Shown piece by piece: positions 7,599 through 16,885 of a stretch of DNA of 64,000 bases. The DNA comes from Flavobacterium hiemivividum (GTDB taxonomy: Bacteria; Bacteroidota; Bacteroidia; Flavobacteriales; Flavobacteriaceae), in the NCBI RefSeq assembly GCF_004349145.1, contig NZ_SMFO01000012.1:1-64000 (forward strand), read 5' to 3'. The number at the start of each line of letters is the position of its first letter. Positions within the stretch are counted from its first letter, which is position 1. Made by a program: the position numbers and the translations under genes. A model generated the notes under the pieces. It had not been told where the DNA came from. It worked only from the letters and a program-made list of their open reading frames with translations, and searched no databases.

Positions 7599-8427
7599 CG
7601 AATCATGTTGTGTGGTATCCTGCGAAAAGCCATTAGACCAAGAATATTGGGATGCACAGTACAAAGCAAACGCCACTGGCTGGGATTTAGGCTTGGTCTC
7701 TCCCCCAATCAAAACTTATATAGATACTTTAAAAGATAAAGACATCGCTATTTTAATACCAGGATGTGGAAACAGCTATGAAGCCGCCTACCTTCTAGAA
7801 CAAGGATTTACAAATGTTACAGTCATAGATATTGCTCCTACATTAGTAAAAATTATTGCAGAAAAATTTATCACTAATACTCATATCCAAGTATTATTGG
7901 GTGATTTTTTCAGCCATAAAGGAGAATATGATTTGATTATCGAACAAACATTTTTCTGTGCTTTGCCACCTACAATGCGTCAAAAGTATGTTTGGAAAAT
8001 GCACGAGCTCTTAGCAAAAGACGGGAAAATTTCTGGCTTGCTTTTTAATCGAATATTTGAGGTAAGCCCTCCTTTTGGCGGAAGCCAAGAAGAATACGAA
8101 CTTCTTTTTAAGCACGCATTTGACTTTACTTCATTAGAAAAAAGCAACAATTCTATTGCTCCAAGAAGTAATTCAGAATTATTTTTCGAATTTAAAAAAA
8201 ATAGTACTACTCTGGTGAACCTTTATGAATTTGAAGGAATTACTTGCAGTGGCTGCATGGATACCGTTACTAAAAAGTTTGCGGCACTTAATGACGTACT
8301 CAATGTAAGTATGAGCAGCAATTTTGCCGAAGTACTCATTGTGAGTAATAGAGAAATACCATTAGAAGAACTTCAGACAATAGTTTCTTATGATGAGAAG
8401 TATAAAATTAAGAAGATAACGAAATGA
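7591..8427 (+). CDS. TPMT-type methyltransferase fused to a C-terminal HMA metal-binding domain
   Basis: 278 residues. Residues about 15-205 are a thiopurine-methyltransferase-family SAM enzyme: WDAQYKANATGWDLG and PGCGNSYEAAYLLEQGF (SAM-binding loop, about 58-74), then EQTFFCALPP (about 119-128). Bacterial relatives methylate thiols, selenium or tellurium compounds. Residues about 208-278 form a separate small domain with GITCSGC (Cys219, Cys222) followed by a helix, the heavy-metal-associated (HMA) fold found in copper chaperones. The N-terminus adds Cys6, Cys7 and Cys11. The fusion suggests methylation of a metal- or metalloid-linked or persulfide substrate, but that is inference. It overlaps both neighbours, so it belongs to this operon. 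Confidence 0.85.
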   Translation: MNNESCCVVSCEKPLDQEYWDAQYKANATGWDLGLVSPPIKTYIDTLKDKDIAILIPGCGNSYEAAYLLEQGFTNVTVIDIAPTLVKIIAEKFITNTHIQVLLGDFFSHKGEYDLIIEQTFFCALPPTMRQKYVWKMHELLAKDGKISGLLFNRIFEVSPPFGGSQEEYELLFKHAFDFTSLEKSNNSIAPRSNSELFFEFKKNSTTLVNLYEFEGITCSGCMDTVTKKFAALNDVLNVSMSSNFAEVLIVSNREIPLEELQTIVSYDEKYKIKKITK

Positions 8428-8633
8428 AACAATTACTATTAACAAACTGGCATAGCATGCGCTGGATTCGGCTTGTTATTGGACTGTTTTTAATACAACA
8501 AGCGGTACAATATCAAGAATGGTTATTTGGTTTCATGGCAGCATTTTTTCTATTCCAATCCATTTTTAATACTGGCTGCAGCCTAAATGGATGCGCAGTA
8601 CCACCTCTAAAAAAAAATAAAAATGAACAATAG
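8424..8633 (+). CDS. Small membrane protein with C-terminal Cys pair
   Basis: 69 residues with hydrophobic segments at about 16-28 and 33-50. The end is TGCSLNGCAVPP, giving a Cys-x4-Cys pair next to the membrane. It resembles the DUF2892-like proteins often found in Bacteroidota beside rhodanese and thioredoxin genes. The function is unknown; the Cys pair and the thioredoxin immediately downstream suggest a thiol redox partner (inference). Its start overlaps the methyltransferase stop (ATGA) and its end overlaps thioredoxin by 11 bases. Confidence 0.75.
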   Translation: MKQLLLTNWHSMRWIRLVIGLFLIQQAVQYQEWLFGFMAAFFLFQSIFNTGCSLNGCAVPPLKKNKNEQ

Positions 8634-8928
8634 TTTTGACAATCTCATAAATTCAGAAAAACCGGTATTGATTGATTTTCATGCAACCTGGTGTGGACCA
8701 TGTAAAGTTCTTGGGCCCATTTTAAAAGAAGTGAAAGATAATTTAGGTGACCGAATTTCGATTATAAAAATAGATATTGATAAAAACCAACCGCTTGCTT
8801 CTAAATACCAAGTTCGTGGTGTACCTACGATGATTCTTTTCCAAAATGGAAAACAATTATGGCGTCAATCAGGAGTTGTGGAAAAGAAAGCCATAATCGA
8901 CATCATTCTAGAAAAAAGCAATAAATGA
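8623..8928 (+). CDS. Thioredoxin
   Basis: 101 residues, a single thioredoxin fold without a signal peptide, so cytoplasmic. The active site is WCGPCK (about 23-28) after DFHATW, and the cis-Pro is in VRGVPTMILF (about 65-74). It reduces disulfides or persulfides. Its position at the end of the sulfur operon suggests it recycles the rhodaneses or persulfide-modified proteins, as an additional thioredoxin rather than the housekeeping copy (inference). Confidence 0.92.
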   Translation: MNNSFDNLINSEKPVLIDFHATWCGPCKVLGPILKEVKDNLGDRISIIKIDIDKNQPLASKYQVRGVPTMILFQNGKQLWRQSGVVEKKAIIDIILEKSNK

Positions 8929-8993
8929 CAAAAAACGTAATAATCCTTGCGGGAAAAGGAATAAACGCAGGAACCATTGCGCGATATAAGTAG
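8925..8993 (+). pseudogene. Remnant of a start-coupled gene after thioredoxin
   Basis: An ATG overlaps the thioredoxin stop codon (ATGA), as expected for a coupled downstream gene, but the frame stops after 23 codons at TAG. It begins MTKNVIILAGKG and the same frame continues past the TAG for about 35 codons. The start resembles a dinucleotide-binding Rossmann segment, but this is too short to be sure. I read it as the stump of a lost last gene of the operon; a genuine micro-ORF is the alternative. Confidence 0.35.
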
Positions 8994-9100
8994 AACCACG
9001 ACGTCAGTTGTATAAGTTGTGGTTTCAAAATCAAATTAAAACCGCCTAACTTCACTTTACATCGAAGCCTTATATGCAGTTTTCTACTTAATATGTATGT

Positions 9101-9129
9101 AAAAAAAGTAACTCTAGTTGCTTTTTTTT
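9101..9129. terminator. Probable intrinsic terminator after the sulfur operon
   Basis: AAAAAAAGTAACT pairs with AGTTGCTTTTTTT (one mismatch) around a CT loop. The T run makes it a rho-independent terminator for transcripts coming from 7083-8928. Confidence 0.6.
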
Positions 9130-9156
9130 CTACCTCTATCAACCAAACGGTTAAAC

Positions 9157-9505
9157 CAAAAAGTTAAACTTAATGACTCCCTAGAAAAAATATTTTATGC
9201 CGCTGGATCCGTGTTCCAAAAAAAGGGATTCGCGCGAGCATGTATGAAAGAAATCGCCGCCGCCGCCGGTATAAACAAAGTAATCCTCCATTATTGTTTT
9301 AAAAACAAATAATTACTATTTGAAACTGTCTTTATGAATGCCTTTAGTCAAATAGCTCAACAGATCAACGAAATTTAATTCGGAAGCTTCTATTTTTGAA
9401 AAAATAAAAAACTTCACACATGATTATATTTCATTTGCCATTGACAATTATATTCCTTTGATACACATTAATAAAAAAGGACTTCACTTTACAAAACAGG
9501 ATTAA
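9157..9505 (+). pseudogene. Decayed TetR-family regulator
   Basis: The frame from about 9157 encodes a recognisable TetR DNA-binding domain: FYAAGSVFQKKGF, MKEIAAAAGINKVILHY and then CFKNK. A TAA stop at about 9310 interrupts it where family members read KELLF, and the frame continues LFETVFMNAFSQIAQQINEI to a second stop at 9376-9378. A +1 shift (9377-9505) restores TetR-like sequence (SIFEKIKNFTHDYISFAI). No ATG start is visible and the C-terminal half is missing. Two lesions plus a truncation mean it is not functional. Confidence 0.75.
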
Positions 9506-9548
9506 TATTTAACGTGAATTTTAAAATAAACCTTGAATAAATAGTCCC

Positions 9549-12500
9549 TTATTTATGAAGCCATTTCATTAACATTTGTTCTAAATCACCTTCAATAATT
9601 GGTTTTGACAAATAATCATCTAAACCTGACTCCAGACACTTTTCTTTATCACCAGTCATTATACCAGCTGTTATCGCGATGATTGGAGTGTTTAAGCCGC
9701 CATCTAACAGTCGAATTTCGTGAGTCGCCTCGTATCCATTCTTATTTGGCATTTGGATATCCATTAGAATAATATCCGGTCTTTCTTTTTCATATTGTTC
9801 CACAGCTTCATTTCCATCCCTAGCTTCGTAGATTCTGCAATTAGAAATTAATTTTTTAACCAATGTTTTTGCTAAAAGCATGTTGATTCTATTGTCCTCA
9901 ACAATTAAAACCTTTTTATCGCTAAAGCTTTCGATTACTAATTTTTCAGGTGTAGTAATGTTTTCAGGAGCTGGCTTCTTTCTGGCTTTGGATTTTTCGA
10001 ATTTAATTTCGAAGAAAAAATCACTTCCGTCTCCATACTTACTCACCAGTTGTAATTTACTGTCCATTAAGTCCAATAATTGATTTGAAATAGCCAATCC
10101 TAGCCCAGTTCCTCCAAACTTTCGATTGGTAGAATTATCCTCTTGCACAAAGGAGCTAAATATTTTTTCATTGTTATCTTCCTTAATTCCAATACCGGTA
10201 TCTTTTACAGAAAACTGTAAAGTTGTAATTTTGCGATTTACAACTTCGATTTCAGAAACATCAAGACGTATTTCTCCAAAACTTGTGAATTTTAATGCAT
10301 TACTCAATAAATTCACTAAAACTTGTTTTAATCTAACAGAGTCCGCTAGTATATATTTTGGAACATTCCCATTGAGATTTAAAACTAAATCAAGATTCTT
10401 TTGGGTTGCCTGATAGCTGAATAAGTCGATAACCTGACGCGTCAATTCATACAAATTTACTTCTTCAATATGCAATTCTAATTTCCCAGATTCAATTTTA
10501 GAAAAATCCAGAACATCGTTTACAATTTGCATTAAAGAAGTCGCAGAATCATTAATGGTAGACATGTATTCTGACTGATTTTTTTCCAGTCCGGACTTCA
10601 TTAGCAAATGGGTAAACCCAATGATTCCATTCAAGGGAGTTCTAATTTCATGACTCATATTAGCCAGAAAATCAGTCTTGGCTTTGTTCGCTGCTTCAGA
10701 TTGTTCTTTTGACTGCAATAATTCAATTTCCATTAATTTTCGCTGCGTAATATCAATAAAACTAATTACAATTTCAGTAATTTCATCTTTAGTGTCTAAA
10801 ACTGGAAAGCCATTAACTAAAACCCATACTATCGTTTCAGTATTAGGATGATTAATTCCTAAGGTGAAGTTTTTGACCGCTTCTTTTGTTTTACAAATAA
10901 GGCTTATCGGGTGTTTTTCAATATCTAAAATCGAATTATCTTCATTTAAATATTTCCAAATTGGATCTATCGCTTTTTTACCTATAATTTGTTCGGTACT
11001 TAAACCCAATAATTCCGAGGCTTTGTTATTGCTCATAATGACGGAAGTATCTGCTGCATGAACGACAATACCTGCATCCAAATTATCTAACAATCCGCGA
11101 TACCTTTCTTCACTTTTTGCAAGTGATTCATCAACAAGTTTGACTTTTGTAATATCACGCGAAAGGCATATAAAATGAATTTCATGTTCCTCCGTTTCCT
11201 TCATTGGTGCGATCGACAACTCATACCAACGTATTTCATTTTTCTTTTCCAAGGTGTATTGTCTCCCGGTCGAAAACCCATTTTCAGCAGCTTCCCGGAT
11301 GGCCAAAAAAGCTAAATTAGCAGCCTCAGCAGGTAATACTTCTGATATTTTCTTGCCAATAAATCGATCTGTAGATTCCGTAAATAAATCTTTACGATGG
11401 GAATGATAGTTGTAGATGGTTCCATCTAAACCTACTTCTAGCATTAGATCTGGTATGGCATCGATGATTGCTTCCAACCTTTTATTAGCCTTCTTGAATT
11501 CTTCTTCGGCCCTTTTTACGTCAGTAAGATCTAACATCGATCCTATAAAACGAGTCGGATTGCCTTTATCGTCTCTTAAAATTTTAGCACGTTCGTAAAA
11601 ACTACCATAAGTACCATCAGGTCTTAAAAAACGAAAATCCTCTGCCCAGGAATTTGAGGTTCCAGCGTAACATGCTTCAATGCTTTTAATAACTCTATCT
11701 CTATCGTCAGGATGTAGCTTTGATCTCCACAATAATTTATTTTCTTCAGTTGACAAATCATGATTGTCAGAATTTAAATTATCATAAGATACTTTATTAT
11801 GCCAGTTTTTACCGGTCACAAAATCTAACTCAAACAAAGCATCATTTGTTGCCGACGAAATTAATTCGAAGCGTTCATTTGCGCTTTTAATTATTTCTTC
11901 GGCCTTTTTTCTCTCCGTTAAGTCTAATGCCATCGCTAGAAGGCATCTTTTTCCTTCATATTCTATAGCTGTTCCACTAATATAATAGGGTACTCTATTA
12001 TTTGTTTTTGTATAAATATCAACTTCAATACTAGCATATCCTTCATCTAATACGATCATGATTTTTGAATTGACCTCTTCCTGGTCCTCTTCATGAAAAA
12101 AATCCAAAGGAGTCATTTGACTAATTTCAGAACCTGTGTATTCTGTAACATGTTCAAAATTTTTGTTCCATTTTAAAGATTTACCAAATTGATCACAGAG
12201 ATAAAACAAACCGGGTAGATCATTTATTATCGTCTCGGAAAGTAGTTTTTCTTTAAAAATTATATCTTCAGCGATTTTTCGATTTGTAATATCAGTAACG
12301 GTACCGATGTAGCCAACAATCTCGTTATCTACATTTCGATCAGGAATCGCTTGTCCCATCACCCACACAATTGTACCATCAGATCTTTCAAAACGATACT
12401 CAGAAATTGATTCCTGATGTGCTACGGTGGCATCATCCCATCCATTAATAATTACTTTTCGATCGTCCTTATGAACAGCATTAAGCCAACCGTCACCCAA

Positions 12501-15500
12501 TGCTTCTTCAAATGACAGTCCTGACATAGTGGACCAACTTGGATTAACATAAGTAGTTGACCCAGTTGCATCAGTACGGAATATCCCCACTGGAGAAGCT
12601 TCTGTAAGTGCGTGGTACCTTTTTTCACTTTGAAAAACAGCTTCTTCCGCTTTTTTATTTTGAATTTCTATTTCAAAAACATCAAGTGCAAAAGATACAT
12701 CCTCAGTCGCTTTATCTAATAATGCAATTTCTTCTGCATCAAAAAAGTTTTTTTCAGTCGAATAGAGACATAGAACTCCAATAATTTTACTGCTCTTTTT
12801 TATAGGTAATGACATTACAGAATTATACCCTCGACTTAGCGCTTCTTCTTTCCAAGGCGTCATTAGAGTACAGTTTTCTATGTCATTACAAATAACATAC
12901 TTCGCATCCCTTATTGCTGTTCCTGCGGGTCCTCTTCCTTGTGGTGTTTCATTAATCGAAATTGTCTTAATTGCAGAGAGATACCCTCTATCTTCTCCTG
13001 TAACCACTGCAGGTACTAATGCATTAGTAAACTCATCTATTAACCCTATCCAAGCCATTTTAAATTTGCCCGTTTCAACAGCAATAGTACAGGTCTCTCT
13101 AAAGAGTGTTTCTTCATCAGCAGTACGAACAATCATTTGATTAATTTGACTGATAAAATGATACAATCTATTCGCTTTTATAATTTTTTGCTCCGCTTCT
13201 ATTCCTTCAGTGATATCTGTAATAATACCATGGCAAATTACGGTTCCTGACGGCTCTACAACAGGTAATGAATTCACTTCATGCCAAACCAATCCTTTTG
13301 TAGGATGTAAATAGCGATAGGTCCCTTTTAATGGAACTAATTCTGTTTTAGTTTTGTTGATTTTATCAATAACCATCGCTAAATCATCCGGATGGATTCG
13401 TTTAAAAATACTATTGGAATCTTTTTCGACCTCCTCAAATTCAAGTCCATAAATATCCCTTATCGCATCACTGGCATAAGGATAACTCAATGTACCGTCT
13501 TTGTTTTTACGCATCGAATAAATCAAGCCCGGAGCTGTTGTTGCTATTTTAAAGAATTTATCTCTTTCATTTTCTAATAACTCGATTGCTTCTTTTCTTT
13601 CAGTGACATCGTTTAAGTTAGCTATAACTCCTAAAACACCTCTTTGATTAATCAAATTTGTCAAAATCCCTTCTAGCCATATATATCCCCCGTTTTTATG
13701 TTTAACCTTAAACAAAACTGGATTTGGAGTATCTGGATAATCCAAAGTTTTTTGGATTTGCAGTTTCATATACTCTAAATAATCGGGGTGGAAATAATCT
13801 TTATCAGTCAATTCCTTAAATTCTTGACTGCTGTAGCCTGTAATTCGAGTGGAAGAAGGGCTGCGAAATATTGTCTTTAAATTTTTGTCTAATACAACAA
13901 TAATACTTTCATTATTTTCGACCAAGGCACGAAAATATCTTTCGTTTTCTATGACTTTTAACTCCGTATTTTTTTGCTCCGTAATATCTCTAAAATTTGT
14001 AATTATACCATTTATACTAGGATCAGCAAGTTTATTATTCAGCACTCCTTCTAACCATATGTACCTTCCGTCTCTATGTTTAACCTGAAACAAAAGAGCA
14101 ATAGGAATATTAGGATTGTCAATAGACTCCTTAATCTTAATATGTACATATTCTAAATAATCCGGATGGTAATAGGCTTCATCTGTAATTGCATCAAATT
14201 CTTCATTGGTGTATCCAGTAACACGGGCCGATGAAATGCTCCTATAAACAACTTTTAATTCTTCATCAATAACAGTAATTATTCCTTGATTATTTTCTAC
14301 TAAAGCTCTAAAGCGGTCTTCGTTTTTTCTAATAATTTCATCAGCTCTTTTCTTTTCAGATATATCTCTAAAAAAAATAGAAAGACCATCAGCCGAAGGA
14401 TAAATATGGTTTTCAAACCACAAACCTGAGTAACAGTCGAACTCTTCAACGAAAACATATTTTTGCTCCGCGATTGATTCGTGACACGCTTTAAAAAAAG
14501 ATTGATTTATAGCTTCAGGATATTCTGTCCAAATGCTCTTACCAATCAAATCCTGACGATTTCTATTATAGATCTCTGCTGCTTTTTTATTCATGTAGGT
14601 GTAACACCAATTATTATCTAGTGCCACGAAAGCATCACTGATCCGTTCGAATGTATTATTCAGCAGCTCAGCTGCGGCTTTACTTTGGGTGATATCTTTT
14701 ACAAACGCAAGAAATGAATTTGCCGAGAGTTTTACGGCATCAACTAACACATTAACGACTGTCCCATTTTTGTGGATAATTGTTAGCTCTCCTTTCAATT
14801 TACCTGTTGCCAGCAGCTCTTTGAATTGCTTTCTGGAGTTATCGACAGTCTCTGGAGAGGATAACTCGCCAAATTTCATAGCCAGTAGTTCTTCTTTTGA
14901 GAATCCAGTTATTGAAGATGCAGCTGCGTTAACTTCTAAATAATTTCCCTTACTATCGACTACAAAAACGCCATCAGGGGCATTATCTATATAATTTCTG
15001 AATTTAGCGTTGCTTTTCTCTTTAATTAACTTCGCAATAAGAGCAATTTCATTTTGCTCCTTGGCTTTTAAGGTTTCTTCTATTTCTTTTTTCGAAGAAA
15101 TATCTTGTGTATTTCCTCTAAGGGCAATTACATCTCCATTTATATCTGTTACAGGAACCACAACTACATTAAGCCATTTTATTCTATTATTAGAAAAATG
15201 TGCCGCCTCCTCTATTTCAAAAGGCTCCTTATCAATCATACATTGATTGATTTTATCTTGAAATAATATAAGATTTTCTTTTGAAAAGCACTTTAAGTAG
15301 GACTGAAACAACTCCTCATTCGGTTTCTTTTCGACTTCATAAATAGAATATAATTCTTCCGACCAAATCATTTTATTAGTGATCATATCGAATTCCCAAC
15401 TTCCAATCTTAGCTATTTTTTGGGCGTAATTTAAGAGTCGCTCGCTGGTAATTAAATTCTGTTGGGCTTCTCTTATTTGGGTTAAATCCCTTCCTATTCC

Positions 15501-15914
15501 GTAAATAAGTTTTCTTCCATAATCGACATTAGTTGTCCAATGAATATATACAATGGCACCGTTTTTTTTAATATATCTATTTTCGAAACTAATAGAAGTA
15601 TGATCATTCGACAATCTTTCTATTTCACGATTTGTTTTTGCAACATCTTCTGGGTGAATAAAAGAAGTGAAACTAGTACTGGTCAATTCCTTTTCAGTAT
15701 ATCCTAACTTTTTTAAGAAGGATGTATTAACCTCTTTAAAAACCCCATCCATTCCTGCAATGCACAATAGATCCAGATCCTCGGATTCTTTAATATTTAA
15801 TTCAAAATTGCCTAACTCTAACGGTTCTTTTCTAAGTTTCTTTATTACTTCCTCTTGATTTATTATAACCTTGAGTAAATCTTCATAGCTTGGCTTGGCT
15901 TCATTCATACTCAT
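9549..15914 (-). CDS. Giant multi-PAS hybrid histidine kinase
   Basis: 2121 residues with no signal peptide or membrane segments, so a cytoplasmic sensor. Reading in order I count about twelve PAS domains (starting near 45, 155, 310, 415, 530, 660, 780, 1090, 1215, 1340, 1465 and 1585) and one GAF domain (about 918-1085, between PAS 7 and 8). Then come a HisKA phospho-acceptor (NMSHEIRTPLNG, His about 1755), HATPase (LVNLLSNALKFT, DTGIGI, GGTGLGLAI) and a receiver (phospho-acceptor Asp in IILMDIQMP, about 2050). PAS 5 and 6 are near-copies (LVENNQGIITVID and LVENNESIIVVLD, both followed by a YxHPDYLEY segment), indicating recent duplication. No partner response regulator or target operon is adjacent, so the signal and output are unknown. 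Confidence 0.93.
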   Translation of the reverse strand: MSMNEAKPSYEDLLKVIINQEEVIKKLRKEPLELGNFELNIKESEDLDLLCIAGMDGVFKEVNTSFLKKLGYTEKELTSTSFTSFIHPEDVAKTNREIERLSNDHTSISFENRYIKKNGAIVYIHWTTNVDYGRKLIYGIGRDLTQIREAQQNLITSERLLNYAQKIAKIGSWEFDMITNKMIWSEELYSIYEVEKKPNEELFQSYLKCFSKENLILFQDKINQCMIDKEPFEIEEAAHFSNNRIKWLNVVVVPVTDINGDVIALRGNTQDISSKKEIEETLKAKEQNEIALIAKLIKEKSNAKFRNYIDNAPDGVFVVDSKGNYLEVNAAASSITGFSKEELLAMKFGELSSPETVDNSRKQFKELLATGKLKGELTIIHKNGTVVNVLVDAVKLSANSFLAFVKDITQSKAAAELLNNTFERISDAFVALDNNWCYTYMNKKAAEIYNRNRQDLIGKSIWTEYPEAINQSFFKACHESIAEQKYVFVEEFDCYSGLWFENHIYPSADGLSIFFRDISEKKRADEIIRKNEDRFRALVENNQGIITVIDEELKVVYRSISSARVTGYTNEEFDAITDEAYYHPDYLEYVHIKIKESIDNPNIPIALLFQVKHRDGRYIWLEGVLNNKLADPSINGIITNFRDITEQKNTELKVIENERYFRALVENNESIIVVLDKNLKTIFRSPSSTRITGYSSQEFKELTDKDYFHPDYLEYMKLQIQKTLDYPDTPNPVLFKVKHKNGGYIWLEGILTNLINQRGVLGVIANLNDVTERKEAIELLENERDKFFKIATTAPGLIYSMRKNKDGTLSYPYASDAIRDIYGLEFEEVEKDSNSIFKRIHPDDLAMVIDKINKTKTELVPLKGTYRYLHPTKGLVWHEVNSLPVVEPSGTVICHGIITDITEGIEAEQKIIKANRLYHFISQINQMIVRTADEETLFRETCTIAVETGKFKMAWIGLIDEFTNALVPAVVTGEDRGYLSAIKTISINETPQGRGPAGTAIRDAKYVICNDIENCTLMTPWKEEALSRGYNSVMSLPIKKSSKIIGVLCLYSTEKNFFDAEEIALLDKATEDVSFALDVFEIEIQNKKAEEAVFQSEKRYHALTEASPVGIFRTDATGSTTYVNPSWSTMSGLSFEEALGDGWLNAVHKDDRKVIINGWDDATVAHQESISEYRFERSDGTIVWVMGQAIPDRNVDNEIVGYIGTVTDITNRKIAEDIIFKEKLLSETIINDLPGLFYLCDQFGKSLKWNKNFEHVTEYTGSEISQMTPLDFFHEEDQEEVNSKIMIVLDEGYASIEVDIYTKTNNRVPYYISGTAIEYEGKRCLLAMALDLTERKKAEEIIKSANERFELISSATNDALFELDFVTGKNWHNKVSYDNLNSDNHDLSTEENKLLWRSKLHPDDRDRVIKSIEACYAGTSNSWAEDFRFLRPDGTYGSFYERAKILRDDKGNPTRFIGSMLDLTDVKRAEEEFKKANKRLEAIIDAIPDLMLEVGLDGTIYNYHSHRKDLFTESTDRFIGKKISEVLPAEAANLAFLAIREAAENGFSTGRQYTLEKKNEIRWYELSIAPMKETEEHEIHFICLSRDITKVKLVDESLAKSEERYRGLLDNLDAGIVVHAADTSVIMSNNKASELLGLSTEQIIGKKAIDPIWKYLNEDNSILDIEKHPISLICKTKEAVKNFTLGINHPNTETIVWVLVNGFPVLDTKDEITEIVISFIDITQRKLMEIELLQSKEQSEAANKAKTDFLANMSHEIRTPLNGIIGFTHLLMKSGLEKNQSEYMSTINDSATSLMQIVNDVLDFSKIESGKLELHIEEVNLYELTRQVIDLFSYQATQKNLDLVLNLNGNVPKYILADSVRLKQVLVNLLSNALKFTSFGEIRLDVSEIEVVNRKITTLQFSVKDTGIGIKEDNNEKIFSSFVQEDNSTNRKFGGTGLGLAISNQLLDLMDSKLQLVSKYGDGSDFFFEIKFEKSKARKKPAPENITTPEKLVIESFSDKKVLIVEDNRINMLLAKTLVKKLISNCRIYEARDGNEAVEQYEKERPDIILMDIQMPNKNGYEATHEIRLLDGGLNTPIIAITAGIMTGDKEKCLESGLDDYLSKPIIEGDLEQMLMKWLHK

Positions 15915-16380
15915 AAACGCAGATAATTATCAATTACTCTTTCACTTGTAAAGGCTAAATATAGCAATATATGATTAGATACAAGATAAGAGTCCCCTAT
16001 TTAAAAAAGAAATTAACAATTGTTGTATTGCGACACTTCTTCTGTTGCAAGTGCACAATCGTTTCAATTTTTCCTTCTAATCTAAAAAAGAAAATTAAAG
16101 CGAAACTATCGAAATCAGAACTTATATTTCGTAAAAAAGAAAGACAAAACAATATCAATAGTCAAAAAAAGTTACAAAAGAATTATTTAATTTTTCAAAT
16201 GAGATTAGTTCTGCAGCAGTTGAAAAAAAAATTAAAACTAACAAAAAGGAATATATCCTAATTACTCCTACCTCCAGCAAACACAGATTGCAACTGATTT
16301 ACAATGAACAGCAATGTATAAGGTTGCAACATGCAAATAATCATCTCGCGATAACACAAATACAAAATATTCGTTAAATA
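15915..16380. other. Intergenic region upstream of the giant kinase
   Basis: About 465 bases with no convincing gene. A plus-strand frame at about 16170-16376 stays open and reads protein-like (EYILITPTSS, then HRLQLIYNEQQC) but has no start codon and matches nothing I know, so it may be a gene remnant. No clear minus-strand -7 element for the kinase was found. Confidence 0.4.
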
Positions 16381-16381
16381 G

Positions 16382-16425
16382 ACTATCGAATAGTTAATAA
16401 TACTTACATTTGCATCGTGCACGAT
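16382..16425 (+). promoter_or_regulatory. Promoter and operators of the DoxX-OhrR-nitroreductase operon
   Basis: TACATTTG (16405-16412) is a perfect -7 element. It is bracketed by two palindromes: ACTATCGAATAGT (16382-16394, 5-3-5) over the -33 region and the perfect 12-mer ATCGTGCACGAT (16414-16425) over the expected start site. Both are well placed for repression, presumably by the MarR/OhrR-type protein encoded in the operon (inference). Confidence 0.6.
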
Positions 16426-16453
16426 ATTAATGACTGCGATATAAATTAAATAG

Positions 16454-16885
16454 ATGACACAAAAGCTAGAAACAACATTAACGCAAAATATTTTCAGAAT
16501 ACTATTAGCCCTATTCATGATTTATGCTGGTTTTAGTCATCTGACTTTTAATAGAGCTGACTTTCAGGCACAAGTACCAGATTGGATTCCGCTAAATAAA
16601 GATCTAGTAGTACTATTATCAGGCATAGTAGAAATGGCGCTAGGTTTAGGATTAGCGATTTGGAAAAAGGAAAGAGCGAGGTTCGGTTGGGCACTTGCCT
16701 TATTTTTCGTTTTAATTTTCCCTGGAAATATCGCTCAATATTTAGACGGCAAAGATGCTTTTGGAGTTTTAAATTCAGATAGAGCGCGTTTTATACGTCT
16801 GTTCTTTCAACCGGTACTTATAGTTTGGGCTTTGTGGTCAGCGGGATCTTTTAAAGCTTGGAAAAACAATAAAAAAGAAAACTAA
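16454..16885 (+). CDS. DoxX-family membrane protein
   Basis: 143 residues with four hydrophobic helices (about 11-28, 47-67, 74-92, 112-130). Family features are LLALFMIYAGFSHL in helix 1 and the VPDWIP loop. DoxX-like proteins are small inner-membrane proteins linked to thiol and oxidative stress handling in some bacteria. First gene of an operon with an OhrR-like regulator and a nitroreductase: its stop overlaps the next start (TAATG). Confidence 0.82.
   Translation: MTQKLETTLTQNIFRILLALFMIYAGFSHLTFNRADFQAQVPDWIPLNKDLVVLLSGIVEMALGLGLAIWKKERARFGWALALFFVLIFPGNIAQYLDGKDAFGVLNSDRARFIRLFFQPVLIVWALWSAGSFKAWKNNKKEN

Noticed and set aside
9880-15858. Many 60-95 codon plus-strand frames opposite the giant kinase
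   Set aside because: They arise from codon bias of the opposite strand; none has a recognisable domain or a promoter.
15971-16261. 96-codon frame rich in Lys and Ile
   Set aside because: Low-complexity composition, no domain and no promoter; a different frame in the same place looks at least as protein-like.
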